Of a stretch of 61,072 nt of DNA, positions 1 to 9,338 are shown piece after piece. The notes under the pieces were generated by a model. That model made no database searches and had not been told where the DNA came from. It worked only from the letters and a program-made list of their open reading frames with translations. The stretch comes from Flavobacteriia bacterium (GTDB lineage: Bacteria; Bacteroidota; Bacteroidia; Flavobacteriales_D; Crocinitomicaceae), in assembly GCA_947463445.1 (NCBI GenBank), contig CANHRS010000008.1:1-61072 (forward strand), in the 5' to 3' direction. Each line of letters starts with the position of its first letter. The stretch's first letter is position 1. The position numbers were made by a program, and so were the translations under genes.

Positions 1-2777
1 CAACTTATTACTATGTAGTTGTAAGTGCATCAGGTTCTGGTTGTACATCAACAACTAGTAGTGCAGTAGCAGGAAATATTATAGCTGACCCAACAATAGG
101 CACTCAACCACTTGCAGTAACCGAATGTATAGGCGGTACCGATGCTATGAGTGTTTCAGCTTCAGACGGCACACCATCTTTATCTTATCAATGGTATTCT
201 AATGGTTCTAGCAGTAATAGTGGAGGAACTTCAATCGGTTCAGCCACATCATCGAGTTATACTATTCCATCAGTATCTGCAGGAACAACCTATTACTATG
301 TAGTTGTAAGTGCATCAGGTTCTGGTTGTACATCAACAACTAGTAGTGCAGTAGCAGGAAATATTATAGCTGACCCAACGTGGGCAACAAATACCGTAAC
401 ACCAGCCTCTATTTGTTCAGGCGGCGATGTAACATTTAGTGCAACAGTTTCAGGAGGTTTGAGTAATACAATTACTTGGACACGTGCAACGTCAACAGGT
501 GGTGCAGGAAGTGCCGTTACTTCTCCGAACACAGAAGCATCCGCAACCACAGCATATTATCGTCCGGTATATACAAGTTCAGTTTCAGGCTGTAATTTAG
601 CGGATGGCACAGAAACACCAGTAACGATTAATGCACGACCATCAACTGCTGTTTTAGCAGGAACAACAAGTATTTGTAACGGTTCAAGTGCGAACTTAAC
701 AGTTACCGTAACGGGTGGTACTTCTCCTTATTCTGTTGTTTATTCAGGCGGTACTGTAAATAGTTATACTTCAGCAAGTAATATTTCGGTTTCTCCAATA
801 ACTAATACTACCTATACCTTAACATCCGTAACAGATGCGAATGGATGTACTGCAATTACACCAAGTGGTACAGCAACAGTTTCTGTGGATGCAGCGTCTG
901 TTTTAGGTACTGCAGGTTCAAGTCAGACTATCACTTCGGGTAGTACCGCTGCTTTAACACTTTCTGGTAATACCGGTTCAATCCAATGGCAAGAATCAGC
1001 AGATGGATCTAATGGTTGGACAAATGTAGCTACCGGTAGCGGTGCAACGTCTACAGCTTACACGACAGGTACCCTAACTTCAACCAATTATTATCGTGTT
1101 GTTGTAACCAATGGTGTGTGTAGTGCTGTAAATTCAAGTGCAATTACTATTACGGTGATTTCTGGCGTAACCACCTTCTACTTTAAAGGTTCTGGTGATA
1201 TAAATAACAAAACTAGCTGGACTTCAAATTCCAATGGCTCAACAGTTTCAGCAACAATTCCAACCGCAATGGATAACAATAATCATACATTTTATATTCT
1301 TAACCTTGGTGCTAATGCTACACCAACTTTAAATGGCCCATGGACTTTAGGTACTGGAAGTAAAATTGTTGTAGGAAACGGAACAGATGCAGTAAATTTT
1401 ACGGTTCCCTTTGCAATTACAGGTGGTTCTATCGATGTTTCTAATAATGCAACATTGACGATTACTTCAACAACTGCACCAACATTAGGTACTATGGATG
1501 CTGGATCAACTATAGTATATGGAGCATCAAGCGGCGTTCAATCTATTCCAGCTAAAACCTATGGTAATTTGACGTTAAGTAATAGTTCTAATAATACCGC
1601 AGGTGGTGCTATCACGGTGAATGGAACGCTTGCACTGAGTGGAGGTTCAAAACTGTCATTAAATGGAAATAATCTTACGATTGGTTCTAGTGGGGTGATC
1701 ACAGGATATGATTCAGATAATTTTATTGTTACTGATTTAGGTGGTAAAATGATTCAAAATGGAATTGGATCCGGAGCTGCAGCAGGCAAGAAAATTTTCC
1801 CAGTGGGTACCACCTCCTACACACCAATTATTTTGGAAAATATTGGTACTTCCGATAATTTCTCTGTATACGTTGGTAATCAGCGTTTGGCTCAAGGAAC
1901 TACTGGGGGTGCTTCAACGATGCACGCTGTAGATAGGACATGGTTTGTAGAAGAGGGTACACCGACTGGATCTGATGTTACCATGACCATCCAATGGAAT
2001 GCGGGCGAAGAGTTAATTCCATCCAGTCACGCATTCAACCGAACAAATTGTTTTATTTCACATTATACTGGAAGTGCTTGGGATAGTGGATCACAAACTG
2101 GCACTGCTGCTTCTGCAGGAACCGAGGCGAATTCGTATAAAATTTCTAGAGATAGTATCACCTCCTTCTCTCCATTTGCGGTAGAAGATCCACAAGCATT
2201 ACCAATCACTTTAATTGACTTCACAGCGAAAGCAGAAGGTAAGAAAATACGCTTGGATTGGGAAACTGGTTCGGAAGAAAATAACGATTACTTTACCATG
2301 GAGCGTTCGTTAGATGGTAAAAATTTCGAACAGGTTTTCACCAAAAAAGGCGCTGGTAATAGTAAGGTGAATTTATACTATTTTGGTTATGATGCAAAAC
2401 CTTATACAGGAGTTTCCTATTACCGCTTAAAACAAACCGATTTTGATGGGAAGTTTGCCTATTCAGATATTGTTTCGGTGAAAATGCTTGGTGAGCAGAT
2501 GCGTTCTGAAATGGATGTACAAGTCTATCCAAACCCAGTATCGAATCAATTAATTCATGTGGATCTTAATGCACAAAATAATGGTACATATACCATGCAC
2601 ATGATTAATGAAATTGGACAACAAGTATTTTCGGATAGTTATGAGGTAGTTGCTGGTGAAAATAAATTCGAAATACAATTGCCAACGGTAGTGACAGGTA
2701 TTTATATGTTAGAAATTAGAAATCAAAATGAAATGTTAATAGATCGCGTAAAAGTAACTATTACATCGAATGAATAA
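1..2777 (+). CDS. Repetitive secreted protein with T9SS sorting domain (5' end outside window)
   Basis: The frame is open from the first complete codon (base 3), so the gene starts upstream of the window. The first internal ATG, at 147, lies inside a repeat and is not a credible start. The visible 925 or so residues begin with Ser/Thr/Gly-rich Ig- or PKD-like repeats, each with conserved Tyr and Cys positions. A beta-helix-like middle follows, and the end is a typical type A T9SS domain (VQVYPNPVSNQLIHVDL near the end, then a GIYMLEI strand). Such proteins cross the outer membrane through T9SS and are anchored at the surface or released; an adhesin or matrix role is inference. The N-terminal repeats are 95 residues long and one pair is almost identical in DNA. 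Confident on the class, not on the ligand. Confidence 0.85.
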   Translation, partial: TYYYVVVSASGSGCTSTTSSAVAGNIIADPTIGTQPLAVTECIGGTDAMSVSASDGTPSLSYQWYSNGSSSNSGGTSIGSATSSSYTIPSVSAGTTYYYVVVSASGSGCTSTTSSAVAGNIIADPTWATNTVTPASICSGGDVTFSATVSGGLSNTITWTRATSTGGAGSAVTSPNTEASATTAYYRPVYTSSVSGCNLADGTETPVTINARPSTAVLAGTTSICNGSSANLTVTVTGGTSPYSVVYSGGTVNSYTSASNISVSPITNTTYTLTSVTDANGCTAITPSGTATVSVDAASVLGTAGSSQTITSGSTAALTLSGNTGSIQWQESADGSNGWTNVATGSGATSTAYTTGTLTSTNYYRVVVTNGVCSAVNSSAITITVISGVTTFYFKGSGDINNKTSWTSNSNGSTVSATIPTAMDNNNHTFYILNLGANATPTLNGPWTLGTGSKIVVGNGTDAVNFTVPFAITGGSIDVSNNATLTITSTTAPTLGTMDAGSTIVYGASSGVQSIPAKTYGNLTLSNSSNNTAGGAITVNGTLALSGGSKLSLNGNNLTIGSSGVITGYDSDNFIVTDLGGKMIQNGIGSGAAAGKKIFPVGTTSYTPIILENIGTSDNFSVYVGNQRLAQGTTGGASTMHAVDRTWFVEEGTPTGSDVTMTIQWNAGEELIPSSHAFNRTNCFISHYTGSAWDSGSQTGTAASAGTEANSYKISRDSITSFSPFAVEDPQALPITLIDFTAKAEGKKIRLDWETGSEENNDYFTMERSLDGKNFEQVFTKKGAGNSKVNLYYFGYDAKPYTGVSYYRLKQTDFDGKFAYSDIVSVKMLGEQMRSEMDVQVYPNPVSNQLIHVDLNAQNNGTYTMHMINEIGQQVFSDSYEVVAGENKFEIQLPTVVTGIYMLEIRNQNEMLIDRVKVTITSNE
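6..379 (+). repeat. 285-bp intragenic tandem repeat (95 residues)
   Basis: Bases 6-94 recur without mismatch at 291-379, an offset of 285 bp, which keeps the reading frame. The copies encode one face of an Ig-like repeat. Because the window opens inside a copy, more copies probably lie upstream. Confidence 0.9.
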
Positions 2778-3138
2778 ATTGAAAAATTTTTAGTATATTA
2801 AGTGGAGTTAAACGTAACAATTATATACTTTCTAACTTTTTGTATGCTATGGTTTGGGAGGTTTTTCTATTTTCCTGATAGATTATTTACTATATAGAGA
2901 TACATAGAAAGGTCTGTTTTTAATAAGCTTTATTAGAGTGTATTTACGTAAGTGAAATACGTGCAACAGTGTAAAATTCTACAAAAAATGATAATTTTTC
3001 GTTTAGTTTCACTGAAATTATAGTTCAGTTTCGTTAAAATAAAATATATTTGTAGAAATTGTAAGTGTGTTTTGCTACGTGCTAATTAATAGATTAACCA
3101 AAGCGGTTTTTCTTTTTCTAATCAACTAAATGAACGAT
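2778..3138. other. Intergenic gap, AT-rich
   Basis: About 360 bases without a convincing ORF. I see no strong terminator after the T9SS gene. The only recognisable signal is a TATATTTG box at 3045-3052. Confidence 0.5.
3045..3052 (+). promoter_or_regulatory. Candidate -7 box (TATATTTG) for the small lipoprotein gene
   Basis: TATATTTG matches the Bacteroidota -7 consensus TAnnTTTG and lies about 85 bases before the likely start codon. The -33 region at the expected distance is only T-rich (GTTTC), so support is partial. Confidence 0.4.
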
Positions 3139-3402
3139 ATGAAAATATACCATACCATTATTACCATACTAGGATTAGCTTTTGTAGTAGCTTGTACACC
3201 TTCTTCAAAAAAGGAGGTTAAATCAATCGAGCATCAAACGAATCATAAAAAACATGTAACTCCTAAGAAAAATAAAAAAGAGTTAATCATGGATGAATAT
3301 CAGGATATGAAGCGCGATTTAGAGCCAAGCGGATACACCATAACAACAGATAGTGTAAATTATATTTACATCGACAATTCGGTGAAAGTAAAGTTTAATT
3401 AA
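3139..3402 (+). CDS. Small putative lipoprotein
   Basis: Encodes 87 residues from the chosen ATG. An in-frame ATG three codons upstream (3130) is possible, but 3139 gives a normal lipoprotein signal: Lys2, a hydrophobic stretch, and the lipobox VVAC with Cys19. The mature part is Lys/His-rich, then acidic, and ends in a short beta-like tail (YIYIDNSVKVKFN). No family recognised. It stands alone, upstream of the regulator at 3649 with a 246-bp gap. Probably anchored in the inner or outer membrane; function unknown. Confidence 0.65.
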   Translation: MKIYHTIITILGLAFVVACTPSSKKEVKSIEHQTNHKKHVTPKKNKKELIMDEYQDMKRDLEPSGYTITTDSVNYIYIDNSVKVKFN

Positions 3403-3648
3403 TACGTTGAAATTTTGTTGTTAGTAAAATTTACAAACAGCGTAAGTAGTACTATGTCTACTGGTTTATGTCCGAAAAAAAACTGTTTTTTAAGAATTTG
3501 TAATTAAAAGTAGTATGCATGTACTTGTAGTTACAAAACTTAGAGAAATCAATACTGATAAATTTGATCGGAAGTTAACTAATCACGACCTCAGATTGAA
3601 GGAAAGAATTAACCGTTTTGTCTATTAATACTGTTAAAACTCATTCGT

Positions 3649-4299
3649 ATGAAAATTAATACATTAATCATAAAGAATAACTCTATGCTCTCAGAAGGCT
3701 TGTGTGCTTTGATGCAACAAGATGCTGTTTATCAGGTGGAGACTATGAATTTGCAATCTTTTTTGAAAGCGCCGAAAGAAGCGCTTAAATCTCATGCTAT
3801 TATTCTTGCTGCTTTACCTTTAGAAAGTAAAGAGTATAAAAACCTACTTGCGCATTTAAAATTTTTAGAAATGCCTGCAATGATGATGATGCCTATAAGT
3901 ACCATTAACGATTTTCGTCAAGTGGTAAAATATAAAGTGAAAGGATACATATCATTTGCATGTGCATATGAAGAGTTGACAGATGCGATACATACCATTG
4001 TTGCTGGTGCAACCTATTATTCCAAAGAAGTAATCGCGCAATTGAAATTAATTCAAAAACAGTCTTCTTCGAAATCGGAGAAAAAGTTCGCTTCTCATTT
4101 GAAAATTTCACCAAGAGAATTAACGATAATTCGCTTGTTACAGCAAGGTTTACAATCCAAACAAATGGCAGAAGCCTTAGGTATAAGTGATAGGACTGTT
4201 GCTAAACATCGTGAAAATATCATGAAAAAATGTAAAGTGAATAATGTTACTGAATTACTTTATTTTTTACAAAAAAACGAAATTTTCCCAACTGCTTGA
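3649..4299 (+). CDS. LuxR/NarL-type DNA-binding regulator with degenerate receiver domain
   Basis: 216 residues. Residues 1 to about 130 have the layout of a response-regulator receiver, and about 151-216 form a LuxR-type HTH (SPRELTIIRLLQQGLQSKQM, then GISDRTVAKHRENIMKK). The receiver lacks the usual chemistry: the N-terminal acidic pair is Lys9-Asn10 (LIIKNNS), the strand that should end in the phospho-accepting Asp reads HAIILAALPL, and the conserved Lys after the KGY motif is absent (KGYISFA). Phosphorylation is therefore unlikely, and dimerisation or ligand binding may control it instead. No histidine kinase is adjacent. A strong terminator follows, so it is monocistronic. Confidence 0.85.
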   Translation: MKINTLIIKNNSMLSEGLCALMQQDAVYQVETMNLQSFLKAPKEALKSHAIILAALPLESKEYKNLLAHLKFLEMPAMMMMPISTINDFRQVVKYKVKGYISFACAYEELTDAIHTIVAGATYYSKEVIAQLKLIQKQSSSKSEKKFASHLKISPRELTIIRLLQQGLQSKQMAEALGISDRTVAKHRENIMKKCKVNNVTELLYFLQKNEIFPTA

Positions 4300-4337
4300 C
4301 TTAAGTTAGGAAATTCTATTGCATATTCTGTTAATTG

Positions 4338-4368
4338 AGTGCCCCACATCCTTGGGGCACTTTTTTTT
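4338..4368 (+). terminator. Rho-independent terminator of the LuxR-type gene
   Basis: AGTGCCCCA (4338-4346) and TGGGGCACT (4353-4361) form a 9-bp stem with a 6-base loop, followed by a run of T's to 4368. Confidence 0.92.
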
Positions 4369-4583
4369 GCTATATGAATAGTTTGTTACCAATAGTTTAA
4401 AATTTAATTATTTGCAAGAATAAATTTGGGTAATTGGGGTAAATGTTATACTTTTATTATGTAATAACTATCTGATTATTTGATTGTTAAGTAATATTAC
4501 GTATCTTATTAATCAATTATTTTTGGCTATTACACCTTTGGTAGAATCAGAGGAATACAATGTAACAACCATAACCAAAATAA

Positions 4584-5054
4584 ATGGAAACAGCAGAAAA
4601 ACAAACCATTTTTGAATCTACGATGGAGATGCAAAAAGAAACCCTAGCTCAATTAATCGAGACAGGTAAAAAAGTAACCGAAATGTATAAGGAAAACAAT
4701 CCATTGCAGTTCATGTTAAAAGCTACGAAAGTAGAAAATGTAGGAATGATGAATATGAAAGAGATTCAACAAACCTTACTTAACACAGCAACCGTTTTCT
4801 CAAAACAATTACACACACTTACCAAATTACAAAGAGAAAGCGTAAAACTTTTTACTACAACACAAAAAGAGTGGTTGCAAAATGTTGAAACAAAAGAGAA
4901 CAAACAATGGGTGGAGAAATTTGTTGAAATGAATGACTACCTAGAACAAACATATGTTACCCTTGATGAGAACATGTCAAAATCTATCCATAATGGATTT
5001 GAGGTGTATATGCAACAAGTGGAAAATAATACATTTATGAAAGCGAATTGGTAG
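4584..5054 (+). CDS. Phasin-like helical protein of unknown function
   Basis: 156 residues, almost all predicted helix, with no Cys or signal peptide. Heptad-like spacing (METAEKQTIFESTMEMQKE..., then TLLNTATVFSKQLHTLTKLQ) resembles phasin or coiled-coil proteins that coat storage granules. That likeness is compositional only; no polyhydroxyalkanoate genes are in the window. The gene is isolated, with 284 bases upstream and its own terminator downstream. It could also be a structural or membrane-associated coiled-coil protein. Confidence 0.6.
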   Translation: METAEKQTIFESTMEMQKETLAQLIETGKKVTEMYKENNPLQFMLKATKVENVGMMNMKEIQQTLLNTATVFSKQLHTLTKLQRESVKLFTTTQKEWLQNVETKENKQWVEKFVEMNDYLEQTYVTLDENMSKSIHNGFEVYMQQVENNTFMKANW

Positions 5055-5079
5055 TAATTCGTCCATGCAGGAAATAAAA

Positions 5080-5116
5080 AAAACGAGTAGTTCGAAAGAG
5101 CTACTCGTTTTTGTTT
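5080..5116 (+). terminator. Terminator after the helical protein gene
   Basis: AAAACGAGTAG and CTACTCGTTTT pair around a 10-base loop (5091-5100), followed by a T-rich tail. A-runs on the other side would let it work in both directions. Confidence 0.9.
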
Positions 5117-5134
5117 TGTGGTAATTTGAATTGC

Positions 5135-5214
5135 ATCACATTCTTCCCCTTTTGAAAGGAAGAAAAAGCACTGCTTTTGAAGACCGAACGAAAGTGACGG
5201 GAAAAGGGGGATGA
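5135..5214 (+). repeat. Repeat A, copy 1 (shortened)
   Basis: Starts CACATTCTTCCCC and contains the AAAAGCACTGCTTTT hairpin found in the other A copies. It ends in the GGGGGATGAC motif shared by all A copies and lacks the middle AATCATT/AATGATT hairpin. Confidence 0.75.
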
Positions 5215-5240
5215 CACTACATCCTCCATTATAAAATCTT

Positions 5241-5317
5241 TGTCACCTCCCTTAATCCCTCCTCACTTCGACAGGCTCAGCACATGCTAGGAGGGAAGTT
5301 TTATGTTCCACTTCGAG
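5241..5317 (+). repeat. Repeat B, copy 1
   Basis: Begins TGTCACCTCCCTTAATCCC and ends TTCCACTTCGAG. CCCTCCT and AGGAGGG form hairpin arms around an inner CTTCGACAGGCTCAG segment. Near-identical to copy 3 at 6195-6270. Confidence 0.8.
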
Positions 5318-5320
5318 TTT

Positions 5321-5482
5321 AATTGATTCATAATAAATTTACCAAACCACATTCTTCCCCCTTTGAAGGGAAGAAAAAGCACTGCTTTTGAAGACTGTAA
5401 ATCATTCAAGAAAAAAATGATTCATAATAAATTTACCAAACCACATTCTTCCCCCTTTGAAGGGGGACCGAGGGGGATGACC
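5321..5482 (+). repeat. Repeat A, copy 2 (full, left of the DUF559 gene)
   Basis: 162 bp, and the same length as copy 3 at 6010-6171 with only a few substitutions. It holds a series of hairpins: CCCCCTT/AAGGG, AAAAGC/GCTTTT, AATCATT/AATGATT and CCCCCTT/AAGGGGG. It ends GAGGGGGATGACC. A TTCATAATAAATTTACC segment occurs twice inside it. Confidence 0.9.
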
Positions 5483-5560
5483 ATTCACGATATTTTTTTA
5501 ATTAAGTGCTTTTGAACCAAACAAAATCTTACAATTTTCACTAACTTAAATAAGAAAAAC

Positions 5561-5935
5561 ATGTATACAAATAATTTCTACAACCCCAATTTAAAAAGTT
5601 ACGCAAGAGAATTGAGATCAACATCTATATCAAAAGCTGAAAAAAGAATATGGAAAGCATTACTTTCTAGAGAACAATTAAATGAAAGATTTCTAAGACA
5701 AAGACCTATAAAAAATTTTATAGTAGATTTTTTCTGTCCTAAACTTGGATTAATAATTGAAATTGATGGAAGTTCTCATTTGAACAAAGGTGCATATGAT
5801 TTTTACAGAGAAGAAAAATTAAAAACTCTAGGATATACAATTATTCGATTTCAAGAAGGCGAAGTATTAAGTCAATTAGATGATGTGAAAAGTAGAATTA
5901 TTTATGTTATTTATGTTTTGAATAAAGAGATTTAA
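5561..5935 (+). CDS. DUF559 (Vsr-like, PD-(D/E)XK fold) endonuclease-domain protein
   Basis: 124 residues, the usual length for stand-alone DUF559 proteins. The family pattern is clear: Glu27 in SKAEKRIWKALL, Asp56 in VDFFCP, Glu67 and Asp69 in IIEIDGSSH with His73, and a C-terminal TIIRFQEGEV. The family is related to very-short-patch-repair nucleases; its substrate here is unknown. The gene sits alone, between a full A repeat ending at 5482 and a B repeat starting at 5953, so it occupies the A-to-B linker of a tandem repeat array. The ATG follows an A-rich leader. Base composition is even more AT-rich than its neighbours. The fold is well supported, and a role in repeat maintenance or mobility is inference. 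Confidence 0.88.
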   Translation: MYTNNFYNPNLKSYARELRSTSISKAEKRIWKALLSREQLNERFLRQRPIKNFIVDFFCPKLGLIIEIDGSSHLNKGAYDFYREEKLKTLGYTIIRFQEGEVLSQLDDVKSRIIYVIYVLNKEI

Positions 5936-5952
5936 AATAAAAATTAATCGAT

Positions 5953-6004
5953 TCACCTCCCTTAATCCCTCCTCAAGGAGGGAAGCTTTATGTTCCACTT
6001 CGAG
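5953..6004 (+). repeat. Repeat B, copy 2 (short form)
   Basis: Matches copies 1 and 3 except that 23 bases (the CTTCGACAGGCTCAG segment plus CACATGCT) are absent. This leaves a compact hairpin, CCCTCCT-CA-AGGAGGG. Confidence 0.8.
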
Positions 6005-6009
6005 AGATG

Positions 6010-6171
6010 AATTGATTCATAATAAACTTACCAAACCATATTCTTCCCCCTTTGAAGGGAAGAAAAAGCACTGCTTTTGAAGACTGTAAATCATTCAAGA
6101 AAAAAATGATTTATAATAAACTTACCGAACCATATTCTTCCCCCTTCGAAGGGGGACCGAGGGGGATGACC
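6010..6171 (+). repeat. Repeat A, copy 3 (full, right of the DUF559 gene)
   Basis: 162 bp, aligned end to end with copy 2 at 5321-5482 in the same orientation. Its last hairpin is a perfect palindrome, CCCCCTTCGAAGGGGG. Confidence 0.9.
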
Positions 6172-6194
6172 TTATAACATCTTTCATGAAAAAA

Positions 6195-6270
6195 TGTCAC
6201 CTCCCTTATTCCCTCCTCACTTCGACAGGCTTAGCACATGCTAGGAGGGAAGCTTTATGTTTCACTTCGA
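6195..6270 (+). repeat. Repeat B, copy 3
   Basis: Same structure as copy 1, with the inner CTTCGACAGGCTTAG segment. It ends about 20 bases before the clpB stop codon and may serve as part of that gene's 3' untranslated hairpin region. Confidence 0.8.
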
Positions 6271-6291
6271 TATAATAATTGATTTATAATT

Positions 6292-8910
6292 CTAGTTCAA
6301 ATTCGCTTCCAATGCATGGATTGGTTTGCGAAAAACAATCTTATGGTCAAAAACATCCATCACTACATTATCGGAAGTGTCAATTGTACCTGAAAGAAGT
6401 GCTTTCGATAGTTCATTTAATACTTGTTTTTGGATGACACGTTTTACAGGTCGCGCGCCAAATTGCGGATCATAACCTACTTCCGCAATATGATCGAAGG
6501 CATGCTCTGTAACCACTAATTTTATATCCTTTCCAAGCAACATGCGTTTTAAGTTCATTAATTGGATTTCTACGATTTTACGTACATCTCCACGCGTTAA
6601 TGGTGTAAACATAATTGTTTCATCGATACGGTTTAAAAACTCCGGACGAATCGTTTGTTTGAGTAACTCCGTAACCAACAATTTTGCTTTTTCACCAGCA
6701 GCTTCTAATTCACTTTCCATTTTACCGTCAAAGGTTTCTTGAATCAAGTGAGAACCTAAATTGGAAGTCATGATGATAATGGTGTTTTTAAAGTTCACTA
6801 CGCGACCTTTGTTATCCGTCAAACGTCCATCATCCAACACTTGTAAGAGAATGTTAAAGACATCCGGATGTGCTTTTTCTATTTCATCTAACAGGATAAT
6901 TGAGTAAGGTTTTCTGCGCACCGCTTCGGTAAGTTGTCCACCTTCATCGTACCCGACGTATCCCGGAGGCGCACCAACCAAACGACTTACAGCGTGTTTT
7001 TCTTGGTATTCACTCATGTCGATACGCGTCATCGCATTTTCATCGTTGAATAAATATTCTGCTAATGCTTTCGCTAATTCCGTTTTACCAACGCCGGTTG
7101 TTCCTAAAAAGATAAAGGAACCAATTGGTCTTTTTGCGTCTTGTAAACCAGCACGTGAACGTCTTACAGCATCCGATAATGCTTCAATCGCTTCCGATTG
7201 ACCAACTACGCGTTTGTTCAATTCATCTTCTAATTTTAAGAGTTTTGAACGTTCGGATTCAATCATTTTGGAAACAGGAATTCCGGTCCATTTAGATACC
7301 ACTTCTGCTATTTCTTCCACCGAAACCTCTTCCTTTATCATTTTTGCGTGGAGTTGGATTTCTGCTAATTTCGCTTTGTTTGTTTCTAATAACGATTCGA
7401 GTTCTTTGATTTTACCATAGCGAATTTCAGCAACCTTGCCGTAGTCGCCAGCCCGTTCTGCTGCTTCAGCATCTAGTTTTGCATTTTCGATATCCTCCTT
7501 CGTTTTTTGAATCGCATCAATGACATCGCGCTCCGCTTGCCATTTTGCCTGAAAAGCATCGCGTTGTTGTTGTAAATTAGCTAATTCTTTCCCGAGTAAT
7601 TCTAATTTTTTAGTGTCATTTTCACGTAATATTGCTGCTTTTTCGATTTCTAACTGCATGATTTTACGCTCTAATTCATCCAGTTCTTCTGGTTTAGAAT
7701 TTATTTCCATACGAATTTTAGAAGCAGCTTCATCAATTAAATCGATGGCTTTGTCTGGTAAATGTCTATCTGTAATATAGCGTTGTGAAAGTTCTACTGC
7801 AGCAATAATTGCGGCATCTTTGATAATAACCTTGTGGTGGTTTTCGTATTTATCTTTGATCCCACGTAAGATAGAAATAGCATCTTCAGTGCTTGGTTCA
7901 TCGACTAATACGGTTTGAAAACGACGAACAAGCGCTTTATCTTTTTCAAAATATTTTTGGTATTCATTTAAGGTGGTTGCCCCTACAGCACGAAGTTCAC
8001 CACGCGCCAAAGCGGGTTTTAAGATGTTGGCAGCATCCATAGCACCATCTCCGCCACCAGCACCAACGAGGGTGTGTATTTCGTCGATAAATAATATGAT
8101 TTCACCTTCTGCTTGAATGACTTCTTTTACAACCGCTTTTAAGCGCTCTTCAAATTCCCCTTTGTATTTTGCGCCAGCTACCAATGCACCCATATCTAAC
8201 GAATAAACCGTTTTCGATTTTAAGTTTTCTGGGACATCTCCGTTGACAATACGATGTGCTAAACCTTCGGCGATAGCGGTTTTACCAACACCAGGTTCTC
8301 CAATCAAAATAGGGTTGTTTTTCGTTCTACGAGTTAATATTTGCAATACACGACGAATTTCTTCATCCCTTCCAATGACTGGGTCTAGCTTTCCAGATTG
8401 CGCGAGTTGATTTAAGTTTTTCGCATATTTTTCAAGCGATTGATAGTTTCCTTCTGGGTTATTAGAAGTAACTTTTTCTCCGTTGCGTAAGTCCATAATT
8501 GCTTGTTTTAGATTTTTTTGTGTGATACCATTATCTTTTAGCAGTTTCCCAATAGCATCGTTACTATTTATTAAGGAATAAACCAATAATTCAATGGAAA
8601 CATAGTGATCTTCAAATTCTTTTAGGTGAATGATTGCTTCATTTAATACCTTTGAGAATGCTTGAGAAGCCTGTAATTGTCCACCAGTTACTTTTGGGTA
8701 TCCTCCAATAATTCGGTCTACTACTTGGTTTATGATTGTTGGATTTACCTGAAGTTTTTGGAGTAGGTAAGGGGTAACATCCTTGTCAACCTCCAAAATA
8801 CCTTTTAGTAAATGTCCCGTGTCTATGGTTCCAAATCCGCCATTAATCGCTTGTTGCTGCGCATTTTGTATGGCTTCTTGTGATTTAAGGGTAAATTTTT
8901 CAAAATCCAT
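6292..8910 (-). CDS. clpB: ATP-dependent chaperone ClpB
   Basis: 872 residues, the normal ClpB length. The order is an N-terminal Clp repeat domain, a first AAA+ module (Walker [14 protein letters not shown], Walker [12 protein letters not shown]), a long coiled-coil M domain (about 405-530, rich in Glu/Lys), and a second AAA+ module (Walker [14 protein letters not shown], Walker [15 protein letters not shown]), ending in the D2 small domain. ClpB is a cytosolic hexamer that pulls proteins out of aggregates with DnaK. The ATG at 8910 gives the canonical MDFEKFT start. A TACTTTTG box lies within a TTGTAC-TTTT-GTACAA palindrome at 9031-9046, about 120 bases upstream on the minus strand. It may be the promoter, but the -33 element is weak. 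Monocistronic. Confidence 0.98.
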   Translation of the reverse strand: MDFEKFTLKSQEAIQNAQQQAINGGFGTIDTGHLLKGILEVDKDVTPYLLQKLQVNPTIINQVVDRIIGGYPKVTGGQLQASQAFSKVLNEAIIHLKEFEDHYVSIELLVYSLINSNDAIGKLLKDNGITQKNLKQAIMDLRNGEKVTSNNPEGNYQSLEKYAKNLNQLAQSGKLDPVIGRDEEIRRVLQILTRRTKNNPILIGEPGVGKTAIAEGLAHRIVNGDVPENLKSKTVYSLDMGALVAGAKYKGEFEERLKAVVKEVIQAEGEIILFIDEIHTLVGAGGGDGAMDAANILKPALARGELRAVGATTLNEYQKYFEKDKALVRRFQTVLVDEPSTEDAISILRGIKDKYENHHKVIIKDAAIIAAVELSQRYITDRHLPDKAIDLIDEAASKIRMEINSKPEELDELERKIMQLEIEKAAILRENDTKKLELLGKELANLQQQRDAFQAKWQAERDVIDAIQKTKEDIENAKLDAEAAERAGDYGKVAEIRYGKIKELESLLETNKAKLAEIQLHAKMIKEEVSVEEIAEVVSKWTGIPVSKMIESERSKLLKLEDELNKRVVGQSEAIEALSDAVRRSRAGLQDAKRPIGSFIFLGTTGVGKTELAKALAEYLFNDENAMTRIDMSEYQEKHAVSRLVGAPPGYVGYDEGGQLTEAVRRKPYSIILLDEIEKAHPDVFNILLQVLDDGRLTDNKGRVVNFKNTIIIMTSNLGSHLIQETFDGKMESELEAAGEKAKLLVTELLKQTIRPEFLNRIDETIMFTPLTRGDVRKIVEIQLMNLKRMLLGKDIKLVVTEHAFDHIAEVGYDPQFGARPVKRVIQKQVLNELSKALLSGTIDTSDNVVMDVFDHKIVFRKPIHALEANLN

Positions 8911-9338
8911 CTTTTCTAGTTTTTGAGTTTCTTTTAGCTATTCAAATTTAATTCCATTACAAAAAATAAACTTGTAATCGGAATTTTTGTCACTTACAAT
9001 AAGTTTAGAATGACTTTTTGTCTTATTTGTACAAAAGTACAACTACAATAAGGTAAATAATAAGATAAATATTAGGTATAAAGATGATTTATGCGATTTA
9101 TATTTTTAAAGTTAGGTTTATTAAAATCCAACCAAAAGTGGCTTTTTTATATAGATTTGGTCGTTTAATAATTTAAATTAAATTTTTAATGTATTTATTT
9201 AATGTATTTATTTTGATTGAGTTGTGATTGATTTTCACATGTCTAATTCACTATTTTATTTGTGTTTTATATCTAGTACAAACACATGAATTAAAGTATT
9301 ATCTTCACTCCGTACTTTTAGGATTCACTCCCTACCTT

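Noticed and set aside
4522-4540. Promoter for the phasin-like gene (TTTTG ... CACCTTTG)
   Set aside because: The two boxes are only 7 bases apart and the -7 box lacks the TA, so it does not fit the Bacteroidota spacing.
5135-6270. CRISPR array
   Set aside because: Repeats are long, of two kinds, without regular unique spacers, and made of hairpins; no cas genes are present.
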